Shown piece after piece: positions 39,701 through 51,930 of a stretch of 64,000 nt of DNA. A model generated the notes under the pieces. It was given only the letters and a program-made list of their open reading frames with translations, did not search any database and had not been told where the DNA came from. Where the stretch lies: assembly GCF_022458985.1 (NCBI RefSeq), contig NC_061773.1:19998001-20062000 (forward strand), read 5' to 3'. The position numbers and the translations under genes were made by a program. How positions within the stretch are numbered: the first letter of the stretch is position 1; every line of letters starts with the position of its first letter. The DNA is from Mugil cephalus. Taxonomy: Eukaryota > Chordata > Actinopteri > Mugiliformes > Mugilidae.

Positions 39701-41242
39701 TCCTGCATTTTAACCACTTTCATTTCAGTGTTGCCATTCCCCATTCTGAGAAAACGGATTAAAAAAAGAAATCCTTTATGTGCGGATTAGCCTCATCAGA
39801 CAGTAAACGATGTAGCTGACGCCACAACTGTGCGTGTTTTCTCCGAATGTGAGAAGATATATATATATTTTTTTTACTCCTCTTGTCCTGTCCCGGTGCC
39901 TCAGATGTGCAGGAGTCTGTTGGCTGTGAATGATGCGCTCTCAGCTATGTGTAAACTTAGAAAAAAAAAACACAGAAGGGGCTAAAATATGGCCACTGGC
40001 GACGGCGAGTTGTGTAAGAGGACAGCAGTGGGACCGGAGTCTGTAATCTGTGCCCTTTTGTCTGAATTCATTTACTTTCTGAAAGTGTTACGGGGGTGGA
40101 CCATTAGATAACTAGGAGTGTGTCCTTCTCCCATTAAAACATCTTTTTCTATCAATATTTTACTTGCGTACACAGGTGATTTCAGACTACAGATAAGCTG
40201 TAGAACACAACATGATAATGCTGGGAGGTCTGGACACTCCTTGTCTGTGCACCAGACCAACAAATCAGTGTTTCAGATAGTGTGTGTCTGTGAACATTGA
40301 ACATTGCATATTCTCCATGACATCTGTCAGAGAACAAGTGTAAATATGTGTCAAAGTTGACTCACAAGTTCATGTCTGCATGGGAATTTAAATGTTTGCC
40401 CCTGAACTCAAATGTTTCTATGATCCAGCTTTGCTGTACAGGAGAGAGAAAATGAATCTGGATCCGTGGGTGGCAGCCATCACGTCAACCCTGGATCTTA
40501 TTAACAGTTCGATTTACTTGTAACGTTTGCAACACAATCTCACATAAGAGCAGTCTCCTCCCAAACCTGCGTCATATTTTATGGCTCCTGGTCATCTTAT
40601 CCCAAACCTTTATATTGACTTTTTAAATGATGATTCACACAAATATTTTTAGACTCTTGCGCCTTTAACCCCCGACTGCTAATGAGCCTTTCCCTCAGTG
40701 GATTGACGTGGTTACAGTTTGGTTTGTGCTTCTCAGAGCATTACAGATTTCTTTAATTACATAAAGTTTTGAAAGTCTGCCACTGGTTAATCCAGTGGCA
40801 GACTTGTATGTAAAAAAAAAAAAAAGAAAGAAAGAAAGTGGAGTCCCAGGTCAGTGGGAGTGTTGTTAGAGAATTTCACAATAAAGCTGATGACATGCAA
40901 CCAGCTCAACAGTCATCAGCACAAAGTTCAGTCACCAACTGATGCAAGAAACAGCAGCGTTGTCACAGAGGTTTTTAGAGTTGAAAACGGAGTCGGGAGC
41001 AGCACAGGATCCTATTCAAACACCATCAGGACTGCTGCTGGGGAGGTGTCCCTTTTTCTTTAACTGTAAGATCTCAACGTCTCTCATCGGGATTTTATTG
41101 TGAAATGTTTCATTGACGCGCTGAATACTGAACGGGGAATTAGTTTGAGATCTTTTAATTTTATTTATTAAGCTAATGTCAAATTTCTTGCCCAACGTTA
41201 CATTGCTTACTAAAGTAAACTAAACCGATGCTATATTTGCAG
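36730..41242. other. Intergenic region between urocortin-like gene and cidec
   Basis: About 4.5 kb without a supportable gene. It holds a truncated copy of the 33.2-kb MITE-like element (about 37990-38135), an A/T tetranucleotide tract near 37998, a retroposon-tail-like repeat (39135-39260, CTATTAATCCCAATCTG and GTGGCAGCAGCG) and a short perfect hairpin at 40773-40805. The cidec 5' non-coding exon must lie here or be the short stretch from 41243, but it was not identified. Confidence 0.5.
40773..40805. repeat. Perfect 14-bp inverted repeat with 5-nt loop
   Basis: AAGTCTGCCACTGG (40773-40786) is followed by TTAAT and then its exact reverse complement (40792-40805). An A-run and AAAG repeats follow directly. 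It is intergenic, with no adjacent gene feature. Confidence 0.8.
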
Positions 41243-41258
41243 GTCAAGGTCTTCTCAG

Positions 41259-44191
41259 ATGGATTATGCAATGAAGTCCCTCACTCTCCTGACTCCTTCT
41301 GGCATCTCCAAGTAAGATCCGTGCTCCCTGAGGTGGACAATGTAGTGATACGATTTTAATTTCATTGTATTTAAAAAAGCGCCAGCAACAGTCGTAGCTG
41401 CTTCAAGATGCTTCACGCAGCCTGAAGCCGTCAGAGCGAGAGGATTTAACATGTGACTCGTGTCTTACGTCTCAGATGTGTAACTGCCAGTGTCTCAGCC
41501 AGCGCCTCCATGACCCAGCAGCTCCTGTCGGGACGGGTTTCTCGGCCGAAGCCCTTCAGAGTCACAAATTCAGACCGCAGTGTGAAGAAGGGAATTATGG
41601 CGGACATGCTGGAAGACCTGATGAACAAGGTGAGACGTCCAAAGGGCTCGGGTGGAACGATAAGGACGGTTACTCAAGCACTCAAGACGTCCTCTGACTG
41701 ACCTGCCACCTAACGCAGTGATAACTTTACTTACAGTAAATATAAGAATAAATCTTAACAGCCTTGATAAAACACAGGTTTTGTGGTGTAAAATTAAACA
41801 AATATAGCTCCTATCAGACGTTTTGTACCTTTGTTCACAAACAATTATGCAATGCCCCTGAAAGCGTCAACAAAGTAGAATAGAGTACATATAATTAGAG
41901 CTTAAAATACTTCTGAACTAATACAGAGCTGGAGCTTTGATTTTCTCACAAAAACCTGGTGTTTAACATTTTTATCTTTAAAAACAGAGTTTGAATTTTT
42001 TTTTCTTTTTCAATAAATTTAATAAACAGAACAAAGACTGAACAATGCTGTCAAGAAGACAAACAAATCCATAAACCCGGTAGAGAAGAAATGTGAATAA
42101 AGGAGGCTTAAAAAAAACGAAATACATTATAAAAGATCAAAAATCTCACACAAAAGCATGAAATTCGTCAAACTTTAAAAACTCATTTCGGTGAAAGTTT
42201 TCACACTGAAGAGAGGACGTCTGACTCTGTTATAATTCTGTCTGAGCGTTACATGTCCATTGTCTCTTCCCTCAGGTCAGCGACTCCTTCGACGTACAGT
42301 GCTTCAGCGCGTTGGTGCTGGATGAAGACGGCACATATGTGGACACGGAAGAGTTTTTCCAGACGCTGCCTGAAAACGCTGTCCTCATGGTCCTGGAGAA
42401 GGAGCAGAAGTGGACCCCACACCCTGTATGAGTCCCTTCACACTAACCACTAGATGGCACTGTTAGTCAAGCATGTCACTGCACGGCACAGCGTGAAGCT
42501 AAACACACGGACAGACTCCATTTATTCAGCGTTTGTATTATTCCAGTAATATAATTATTTTTTGATGTAGACAAACAGGGAAGTGTCTGATTCTTTAATG
42601 CAGACTCCATGAATATGGCACGGAATAAGACACGGACTATTCAGTGGCGCGTCGTATCTTTCAAATTGAATAGGAGGGCAACATGTCAGTTATTGTGCTG
42701 AGGCAGATTGCAGAGTGAACGCCACAGATTAGTTTCTTCTTCATATTTATTTCTTTTTTTTTTAATAGAAAAATGGAAGGCAGGGCTTGAATATCAACCA
42801 GGCCCAGGGGTGTCATCACATTTGAATTGTGCTCATCCAAAAGCAATTAATTTCCATAGAAAATGGTGCGTGCAATAATTTGCACCCCTCCCCCCCAAAA
42901 AAAATGTTTACTGTGGTGACCTCACTCTGACCTCGCCTCATTGTCATCGGCCTCTCATATCATCACCGATGGTGGATGCTTCAGACCAAGTGCGTCTGCA
43001 GTTTGTGTGTTGGTGAAGCCTGGTGCTGGTATTTGGACCAGTCTGTCGCCGGCGCAATTTGTCTAATTTCCCTAACTTCTGATTGTCATATCCCTCACAG
43101 AGCAGCCCGTCCACATACCAGCTCAAAAGGTGCCAGCAGCAGCAGCAGCTGCGGCAGCAGCACCGGACAGATGTGGCCAAGCTGACCTTTGACCTCTACA
43201 AGAACAACCCCAAGGATTTCATTGGCTGCCTGAATGTGAAGGCGACGCTGTACGGTGTTTACTCCGTGTCCTACGACCTGCGCTGCTACGCTGCCAAAAA
43301 CATGTTGAAGTGAGTGAAGTTGCCTGCAGACTATCTGATATTTTCATGGCTTTGTGTTGAACTATTATGTAACTGATTTGTTTTTTTTTTTGTTGTTTTT
43401 TTTTCAAGAGCTTTACTCCATTGACTTTATTGAAATGCAGTTTTTGGTTATGGTCTAATCCAGTTGGAGTTCGAAATGAACCGCAAATGAATTTGTAAAA
43501 CCATAAATGACCAAGCGGACCTTTTTGACGTTTCGTGCCGCTGTCGGCGGGGAAACACGAACAGTGTCGTGTTGAGCCCCTGACATATTTGACCATGTGC
43601 GACCTGCGTGGGTGCTAAATTGGTTAGATCACAGAAGAACAAAGGCTTGATTTTACTGAGATTAATTCTGGGTGAAGTTATGTCATCGCTGCTGAGATGT
43701 GCTGGTTTTCGGCTTTGGGATGGAGCCTCAGTCAGACAGGATTACATTTTTGCAGACTTGTCGAATGTGGAGCTCACGGCGCAGGATTTTCGAGAGGTCT
43801 TAGAAATCAGCTGACATTAGAAACGATCATCTGAGGTTGTGTGCAGTCAGTCGTTTACTTCATAAGCCACCACTGTCCGTGATTTTTGTCGGGCTTATGT
43901 ATATCTCATGTTACGCAAGTGTATCTGTATGAGCCAGTCACGTCTCAAGTAGATGTTTATGACCTTTTCATGATACATATCTCTATCTTTTTTTTCCCCT
44001 GTGCCTCCAGGGAGGCTCTGCGATGGACCATCTTCTCCATGCAGGCCACGGGCCACATCCTGCTGGGCTCCTCTTGCTACATCGAGCAGCTGCTGGAGGA
44101 GGCGGAGCGGGATGAGAAGAGCCTGGCGCTGCCACAGGAAAGCAGGATCAGGCAGCTGCAGAGTTTGCTGCTGGGAAAGATCTCCCACTGA
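41259..44191 (+). CDS. cidec: CIDEC/FSP27 lipid-droplet fusion protein (5 coding exons)
   Basis: CIDEC sits at lipid-droplet contacts and promotes lipid transfer and droplet growth in fat-storing cells. Exons 41259-41311, 41476-41629, 42276-42425, 43101-43309 and 44011-44191 are in phase and give 248 aa (human 238). The start MDYAMKSLTLLTPS parallels human MEYAMKSLSLLYPK. The CIDE-N domain covers about residues 40-118 (RPKPFRVTNSDRSVKKGIM, LDEDGTYVDTEEFFQTL, VLMVLEKEQKW). The CIDE-C domain covers about 138-230 (VAKLTFDLYKNNPKDFIGC, LNVKATLYGVYSVSYDLRC, LRWTIFSMQATGHILLGSSC). The linker has a small Gln-rich insert (RCQQQQQLRQQHR). Human CIDEC is a near neighbour of TTLL3, which agrees with this order. 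The acceptor at 41242 leads directly into the ATG. Confidence 0.96.
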
Positions 44192-44510
44192 TGATGGACT
44201 GACAGTGGCGGAGAGCACATGCTGTCCACTCTTAGATTTAGGTCACAGTGTCGCAGATAAAACATCTGGTCTTTGCCTGTTGGTGTCAGAGTTTCCAGTG
44301 TGACTTGGGAACATGTCAGACGTTGCAAAGAGTCTCTTCTCACTGACACTTTATTGTTTTTTTTTTTTTTTTTTTTTTGCTCTGTTACATTTTTTTGCCT
44401 CATACAGTATGTACGCAGAAGCAAACACCACAAGTTATTCCTCAAAAAGCACTTTTACTTACCACTGTAACATTTTCCTATGATGATATAATAAATAAAA
44501 GTAGCACTTT
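44192..44510 (+). other. cidec: cidec 3' untranslated region
   Basis: Non-coding. Overlapping AATAAA hexamers at 44490-44495 and 44494-44499 give a 3' UTR of about 300 nt. A long T tract occupies 44357-44379. Confidence 0.7.
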
Positions 44511-45630
44511 TTATTTTCCCATTTTTTTTTTTTAAGGCTCCCTTTAGATCTTAGTGAGCTAATGCGAGCCGGCTTTGTGAGCGAGTGTGAGACCGACCGA
44601 TCGCAGTCTGCGTAATTGGCAACGGGTCCAGCTGTCTCTCCCACGCTTCCCTAATTGTCCCCTGGCCTGCACTGTCCTGTCAGCTGCAGCCTGAAGGAAG
44701 AGAACGAAGGAATTGGGAAGAACCAGCAGCTGCAGGGAGCAAAGGGACGGAAACAAACCATTATACCGAGAGAGGTGATGGTTTCAGCTGGCAGCAGAAG
44801 GGCCTCTTTTGCCATTCTGTCAAAGAAGGTTGCAGCAAAAGTGGAACAGATTTGAACCAAACTGCCTGTATTACATATCTTGGAGAAGATGTGCGGTGTG
44901 CGTTCAGTAGGTCAAATGTGACCCGGACTCCAGAGTCTCGCTTTTTAGGCGACATAAAAATCTGAATAGGAAAAGAAAGAGCTCGCTCATTTCTGATTTC
45001 GTCCATGTTTACATACGTGTGCAAATGCTCCTCTTATCGGCTGCTTCGCTGATATGAGGAGCGTTTGTTTGCCAATATATTTATACTGTGCTTGTTTAAA
45101 TGTAATGCATCAATTAATCTCTTATGAATTTGTTGCACACCCACATGCATGCTCATCAACGAACACTGCCCATGTTCCATTTCTTTGTTTGCCCTGAAAT
45201 GAGTCATTCTGACTGTCTCCTGCTTTAATGGTTCATGATATGCAGCACTCACGTGTGTTTAATTGCAGCAAGGCAACAATAAATATGTAGATGAGTGTCT
45301 ACAGTATCAGCTCGTCTTTTCCAGTAAAACTGTACAGATGATTGAATTAAAATAAACAGTCCTGTGCTGCTGTTTGCCGACCTTGAGGTTTGATTGCAAA
45401 TCTCAAATTAATCGACACCAACAAAAACATTTTTGTGATTGCTCTTGGCAAGAAAACAGATCTATAATCAACTATACAATCACGTAACTATAGATTTGAT
45501 TCGTCCTATTACTGATTAATGTTAATGAACTACTAAAAATAAGCTCAGATTGATTCAGAAGTTTTTTGTTTTTTTTTTCCTCAAAGACAAAGGGGGTCGA
45601 GTGAGGTGCTTTAAATGTGTTTTAATCTGA
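44511..45630. other. Intergenic stretch, cidec to gpr22 first exon
   Basis: No gene is seen. The segment 44560-44730 has unusually balanced composition for an intergenic region and could be a conserved non-coding element; this cannot be judged without comparison. Confidence 0.35.
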
Positions 45631-45639
45631 ATGACCTTG

Positions 45640-45928
45640 ATTTTGGCACCTCCCTCCTCCTCCTCCTCCTCGTCCTCTTCCTCCTCCGGGTCATCCCGAC
45701 ACGAGGGTCCTCTCTCCGGATCCAGCAGGAGTCTGAACTCTGCCTGCGGACCGCGCAGCCGTTTGTCCGTCCCACCAGAAGCCGTGCTGCTGTCAGTGCT
45801 CCCTGCTGGAGCTGCTGCCGCTGAGCATGTGCGCCTCTGCCTCGCGCCACAGGACAGAAGGGACGCATCACATCAACGCGCACAGGTTGCGGACATGGAT
45901 CAGTGAGCGCGCGGTTTCCAGACAAGAG
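45640..45928 (+). promoter_or_regulatory. GC-rich promoter/first exon, probably gpr22
   Basis: A CpG-rich island with TCC/TCG tracts ends at a strong donor CAAGAG|GTAAGAG (45928/45929). The next acceptor that makes sense on this strand is CTCCCCAG at 58359, just ahead of the receptor coding exon, implying a 12.4-kb 5' UTR intron. An ATG at 45827 opens a frame that reaches the donor without a stop. Linking the exon to gpr22 is inference from strand, order and lack of any other gene between. Confidence 0.45.
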
Positions 45929-48900
45929 GTAAGAGCGCAGATTTGCATTTAAAATAATAATAATGATAATAATAATAATTCGTCAGTTATTTGTGCAGCT
46001 GTTTATTTTTGCGACGAAACGTTTTGGCGTAAAATGCGCAGCGCTTGACCAGCATTTGGGCAGCCTCCATCAATCCTTTAACTTCGTTTGGCAATTAAAC
46101 AGTAACAGTTCTTTGTTATTGCAGTGATATAATATCACTTATTGGAGGCTCTGGTTAACTTTTGTAAATGCTTCAGTTGAACTTTTACGCAGCGTATTTT
46201 TATACATATCCGCAGCTTTTCTTTAATATACACAACTAATTACTTATCATATCTGTAACCACTGCGCGTAATGCCAAATTACATCCAACTTTATGCGTTC
46301 ATTCGGTCCGGGTCTGGCTGTTTGCTGCCTTTTCTGTGCAGTGCACATATGTGGATCCTATAGCTCGTCGTTCAGCGCTTGGCACAAAGAGCAACACGAA
46401 ATATCGATTTAGCAGCGGAATCTGGGTTTTATTAGAAACCTGGGGCTGTGTGTGGGAGTGGGTGCTTGACACAGTTACGGGCTCCGGTGCTGTGTATTTC
46501 TCCCACGCTCCTGAGGGATTCCTTACTGCAGTCCGCTGGAAGCATCTCACCGCGCACATCAAAGTGCGGCTGACTGTTGTGGTGTGTGCGTGTGTTGCAT
46601 TTGTGCTTTGTTGCGTGTGCCAACAGCCTCGAGGACAAACATGCCTTAAAAATATCCTTAAAACGCGTTAAACACTCACAGTCACTGCCCGTCAGGGTGC
46701 GTTTAGCTCTGATCGTGGCTTCGTGATTTATGGTGGCGTTCACTGGCTGCAACATGAATTAGGATAAAAATAAGTAGTGACCACACATGTACAGTTTACC
46801 TTGATTTTTATTCTCTCCGCGTTATTTTCTTCCTTTAGGTGAAAAGAAAAAACGAAATATCTTGTTTCTGGTTTTCAAACATATATTAACGTTATTTTCT
46901 ATGATGGTGATTTTGAATATGTTTACATTTGTTTGTTTACATCAATAATCTGCACATTAAACAGTGAAAATAATCGAAATGATCCATATTTAAGTATTTA
47001 ATTAGGGCTGGCACCGGCCAGTGAAACAGATTAAACACATTAAGGTTTTGCCAGATGGAGCAATATGCTGCGTAGTGACAGAGCTGTAATCTGCCATGAC
47101 AAAATAAATAAGTTCATGCTCATTCCACATGCTGGATCCAGGAGTTTCTACCTCAGCTGTTCATCTCAGACAACAATTAGTTAAAGAACAACTGAGAAGA
47201 CGAATGAACAAAGGACTAAGAAAGTCTCTGGAAGTGACAGAAAACAAGTAAGAGGCATAGGACAAGATGAGGAGCAATCGGTGGCAACAGTGTGATGAAA
47301 GCGTTAGGTCTGAGCTGTGTCTCTGCTGTGCACGGCTTTGATTGTGAGTGTGAAGGTGGGAACCAGATCCTGAACCTCCACTGTATGTGCATGTGTGTCT
47401 CTGCGACTATCTCGCCGCTGCCAGATACCCAAATGGATTAACTGTCTTCTAATTGCCTCCTTATGCAGTTAAGCAACCTCATCAGTTTTCATCATGTGGC
47501 TCTCAGTCATTGTCAAAACTCACACCTTTCTCCTTGGCCCTTTTCTCTTCTTGCCTCCCACCCCTTTTTTTCAGCTTCTTCTCCCAGCTTAAGGTTTTCA
47601 ACAGCTGGCTATTTCAGGTCTGTGTTTCATCTCTGCATATAAATAATTCAGGTAACAGGACAACATAAAGGTCCTCAGCGAGAACCTGAACGCTTTTCTC
47701 AAAACTGAATTGCCCATCTAGCCTTCCAAAAAATCCGCCTGAATAATGCATTTGTTTCCCAATACTGAGAGTATTCTGGTCAGTGACTGATATGGCAATA
47801 GGTGCACTCCCTAAGCGTGCGCAAGTTATCTCTTCCATCCTCCTCCTCCTGCTGTCGTTTAAAGATAGACATGCATTAAAGATGAGGAAGACGTTCTGAA
47901 GAAGCGAAAAAGACTTCTGCTCGAGTCTGTCTATAGCCTCTCTTGGAAACACTCTTCTTCTTCTTCTTCTTCTCGGTTACTCCTTTTCCAGCCTCTCCTC
48001 AGCTGCATTATGAAACGAGCCAAACGTATTTATGACTATGGCAGATATTATAAGTGGATTTTGGCATAAAAAGTATGGAGGCAGCTTTGACAACTGCCAT
48101 ATTTAAGGGTTGTAAAAGCCCTCGACAGGGGGTCAATAAAGCAATCAGAGTGAAGCAGACCCCTGACCCTGCCCTCGCGCTGGTGACATCGCACCGAGGC
48201 TTAGGATGAAGTATTTGTTTGTTTATGTTGTCATTTTCCTCTAACGCAGATTCGAAATTTAGTTTAAGTGTTTTAGCTGAGTATTTCTGCACATAAGAAG
48301 CATGATACTACTGTTTTTGATTTGTATTCCGCTCCTGATAAAGCCCACGGGGAATAGTCACATACCTTCAATTTACGACACGCACATGGTTAGCACACCA
48401 TCAAACAATTTTGATTTCAGTGAGGTCTTAAGTCACCGGGAAGAGAAAAACATCTCTCATATCACGGTGTGTTAAACTTCTAATAGCCACAGAAATACAG
48501 TGCGGTGCTTGTTTTTCTACCTTCCCATGACTGTAATTCCTGATGGTGCTGCTCACACGGCGGTGCAGCCCAACACCAAAATGCCTGATATGATGCTACA
48601 AGTACGATCACATAATAATGAAAGTTTATTACTGACCATGGTAACGGCATTGGATGTTTCTCACTGTTTCACCATCATTATGTGGCGTTATATAGTTTTC
48701 ATCATCCTGTGGCGTTGCATCAGTTGTCATGGAGATGCATGCGCTTGACCAGAAGACCTCATGATGCAGTTGAAAGCTTTGGGAAAAAAAAAAAAAAAAA
48801 GTGAGCGCTGAGTTAAGACTGTTAAGTTCAACTCACAAATTACTACAACCTGCATAACATTTTCCAGCTTCTCAGTGTCATATCTGTCAGTGGGGGGGTG

Positions 48901-50364
48901 GGATATTGTGCTCACCACAGCGTATCACCTTAATGTACCAGTCGTGTGTCGGTGGCGCGGCTGCTCTGGGAGGCCTCCCGCCGTTTTTGTGTCCATAACT
49001 CTGTATTAAATTGGCATACTTGCAACATCCACTGCCCCTGATAACACTTGACGTGATAATAATTCGAAGGCTGAAAATGTAGTAGTAGTAGTAGTTGTCC
49101 TTACATTAAAAAGGGCAGAGTCGTGACATGTTAACGGCAGCTGAAGTCAGATTCGCTAGGGGATCATGTGTTTGCTCTACATTGCTCCCGCCGGCGTAGA
49201 AACAACTCCTAACATTTACGCCACTGCTGTATACTCCAGACACTCATCCTCTCGGCTTTCACCTGCATGTACGAGGACCACTTTCTCTTCACTCAGCAGG
49301 TTTCCTGTCGTACAACTAACCGCGTGTGTGTGTACGTGCGGTGATACCGACGCGTGTGCCGTGCTCTCTCAGGCCACTTGTGCTGAGGACGAGCAGTTGG
49401 CTGAAAATGTTTTGCTCTGACATTTTGTCTCCGTCATGGCCTGGTGACTGGAGAGAGCGCTCAAATAACAGCTTGATGTCTCAACAGGGAGTCTGTTTAC
49501 ACCCGTGCGTGCGCACGCACGCACACACAAAGGAACACACGCATGCTGACAGCTGTTTATTGTACAGACTGAATGTACATGTCCTCGTGTTGGCTTCAGC
49601 CTTTCTGTTGTGTTGTTACTCACCCCCTCATCCTGCAGACTCTCAGGATTGATTGCTGTCATTTCTATTCTTCTATTCTGCGCTCCTTTGTGTCTCGTGA
49701 GGATCCAAGCTCTGCAAGTTTGTGGTGGCATTGTCAGAAGAAAGTGACTGAGGTTGCCCTTTAGCGCAAAAAAAAAGAAGAAGAAGAATCAGATCTACGG
49801 AGATCTCACATGAAACAAAGACGTCGTCCTTATGATTTTACTGGCACGGCCATAAAAACTTCTGTAATACCCTTATAATCTTATTACGTAAACATTAGAA
49901 TAAAATATGACCCATTAACTGCCCATCCTGATTGCTCCTTTTCTTCTGTCCTGCCACCGCAGTGACATCTGACTCACTTAACAACAGTGCACGACAGAAA
50001 CTTTACACTTTCTCCACAGCTGCCTTCGGTTGACTTGACGGTCTGATTAGATTTTCAGGAACCTTGCTGCATAACTTTGCATCCTAATGAAGAAACACAG
50101 ATTTTTATTCACACTGCTATGAGCATCTGATCCTTTAAGAGATGGGGGGGCATGTCAACCAACATATGTTAGATGTGGAGAAACATTTATGTGTTGAACT
50201 TGCTTAACATTTTAATACAACAGGGATGATGGAATTAATTAGAGCTTGCAAACATCTAGTTCTGTTGATGAAGTGATGAATGTTTGAAAATGCAAACAAA
50301 AGATCATTTAGGAAACAAAATAAGCTAAGGTTGATTTTAGAAAACATTCTAGCTATTGTAGCAC

Positions 50365-50412
50365 TTTTGCTACTTATTGTGCTTTACAAATAAAGTCTGA
50401 TTGATTGATTGG
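50365..50412 (+). mobile_element. 3' tail of an L2/Rex-type retroposon
   Basis: CTTATTGTGCTTTACAAATAAAGTCTGATTGATTGATT has the familiar fish LINE/SINE end: a TGTGCTTTA word, an A/T connector and a short terminal (TGAT)n repeat. Only this end is recognisable. Confidence 0.6.
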
Positions 50413-51429
50413 GGGTGTGCATTGATGTCACTGTCGCCTGGGGCCTCGAAAAATTAAGCCGGAAGTGGGCGGAGCCTGCGGTCACCATGTTGGATGAGCT
50501 TTACTCCGCCTACACTCGGATACTCCAAATATGGATATGGGGGTCCTGTTAGGGCGGAGCTAAAGCAGCCTGAAAGTTGAAACCCGCCTACCCATCTCTG
50601 TGTTAGCTCAGGCTACCGAGCTATCGCTATCCGAGGTGCTAAACACAGTAAAACCACAGTGAATGTATCAGTAAATACAGCGAGACCGGGAAAATGTGGA
50701 CTATCAGATCAAATTAAGGGCAACTTAAGGTATGACTTCATCAAAAAATATAACATAAATTAATGTTACCTGACACTAAATGTGAACCGCTGCCTGGATT
50801 TCTGTTTCTTCCTGATGCAGCGATCCATTTACTTCTCTTTTCTTTAGGAGTCGGAGATATCTGTAAAAATATATCTCTGACAGCTCTTTTGTCTTTTTTA
50901 AAAAAATTAATTCTACAATTTAAACGCAATTAAAGCCTGTGATTCAAGCTAACGCTGCTAATCTCCATGTTCAACTGTCACTTTTTGCCACTCAGTGGCC
51001 GTAACCATGGAGACTTCGCTTGCGGTGACGTCACGCGCATGCCCTCTTTAACAATGCAATGTAAGAGGATAATCTCCTGGTCAAACTCCGCATCCTAAAA
51101 GTTATATATTGCCTCCCCAGTTAAGGTAAATAAATAAGTAATTTATTCGACAAAAATAACGATGCAGTTAAATCGTGTTTCATCCAGTCAGACCGTCCTC
51201 TGTTACGGAGTCCAAATACCGTATTCGGAAAGGCACCCGAAGTATTCGTAATGTTATATCAGCTAGCTAAATGTCCTCATGTTAGCGTGGGCCTGCTAGC
51301 ATGCTAACAATGTTAGCATTTAGTCTAGAAACACATGAGCATGGATGTAACCCATATATGTCATTATTTGATGGCACCTAATTCTAATAAAATGGATAAG
51401 TGGTGTGTATGAAAAGGTTTTCCAGTCCA

Positions 51430-51930
51430 TACCATGATATATCAAAATGTTCCACATGTTTCTGTCGTTTTGAGTCCATGGAGCATGTGCCCACTCGGAT
51501 CAAACAAATTAGAAGAATTTGATCATTTTGTGGGAGTTGTAACGTTGATTTATTCCTGGACACACTTGGGCGGTCACCCGTTCATGACAGTTTGGGTGGT
51601 GAATTTTTATACTCACTTAAATGATGTCAAGGCTTCAAGTAACGCGTCCTTAAGGGCAGAGTTGGTTTGAGTGACGGGTGGGTGAAGTCGCATTTTGCCT
51701 TGACGTCCACCTCCACCCATTTGGCCATTTTTGGATAAGCTAGGAGTTGGGTGAAGTCAGCCAAGCCAAGATGATGGACAGCACACTGAGTTTCAAAAGC
51801 TCTGTAAGAAACCAATCAGTTACATCCCCCAGGGTTCGTCCATCTTCATGTACAGTCAGTGGTAATTCACTGAGACTGAGACTGAGAACCTTCACAGACG
51901 TACAGTCAGTGGTGTTTACTCCTTAGATTT
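51430..51930. repeat. Unassigned interspersed repeat, possible teleost family
   Basis: The block GGCGGTCACCCGTTCATG, then GTCCATCTTCATGTACAGTC and a second ACAGTCAGTGGT at about 51902, resembles a very common fish repeat that ends in GTCCATCTTTATATACAGTC-type sequence. No protein-coding part or terminal repeat was found. Confidence 0.35.

Noticed and set aside
44659-44860. Small frames on both strands near 44.7 kb as a short gene
   Set aside because: No splice sites, start context or family motif supports them; the segment may be conserved non-coding DNA instead.
45611-45925. Open frames on both strands over the GC-rich exon at 45.6-45.9 kb
   Set aside because: They follow from TCC/TCG repeats and CpG-rich composition; no domain or homologue is recognisable, and the plus strand is better explained as a 5' UTR exon.
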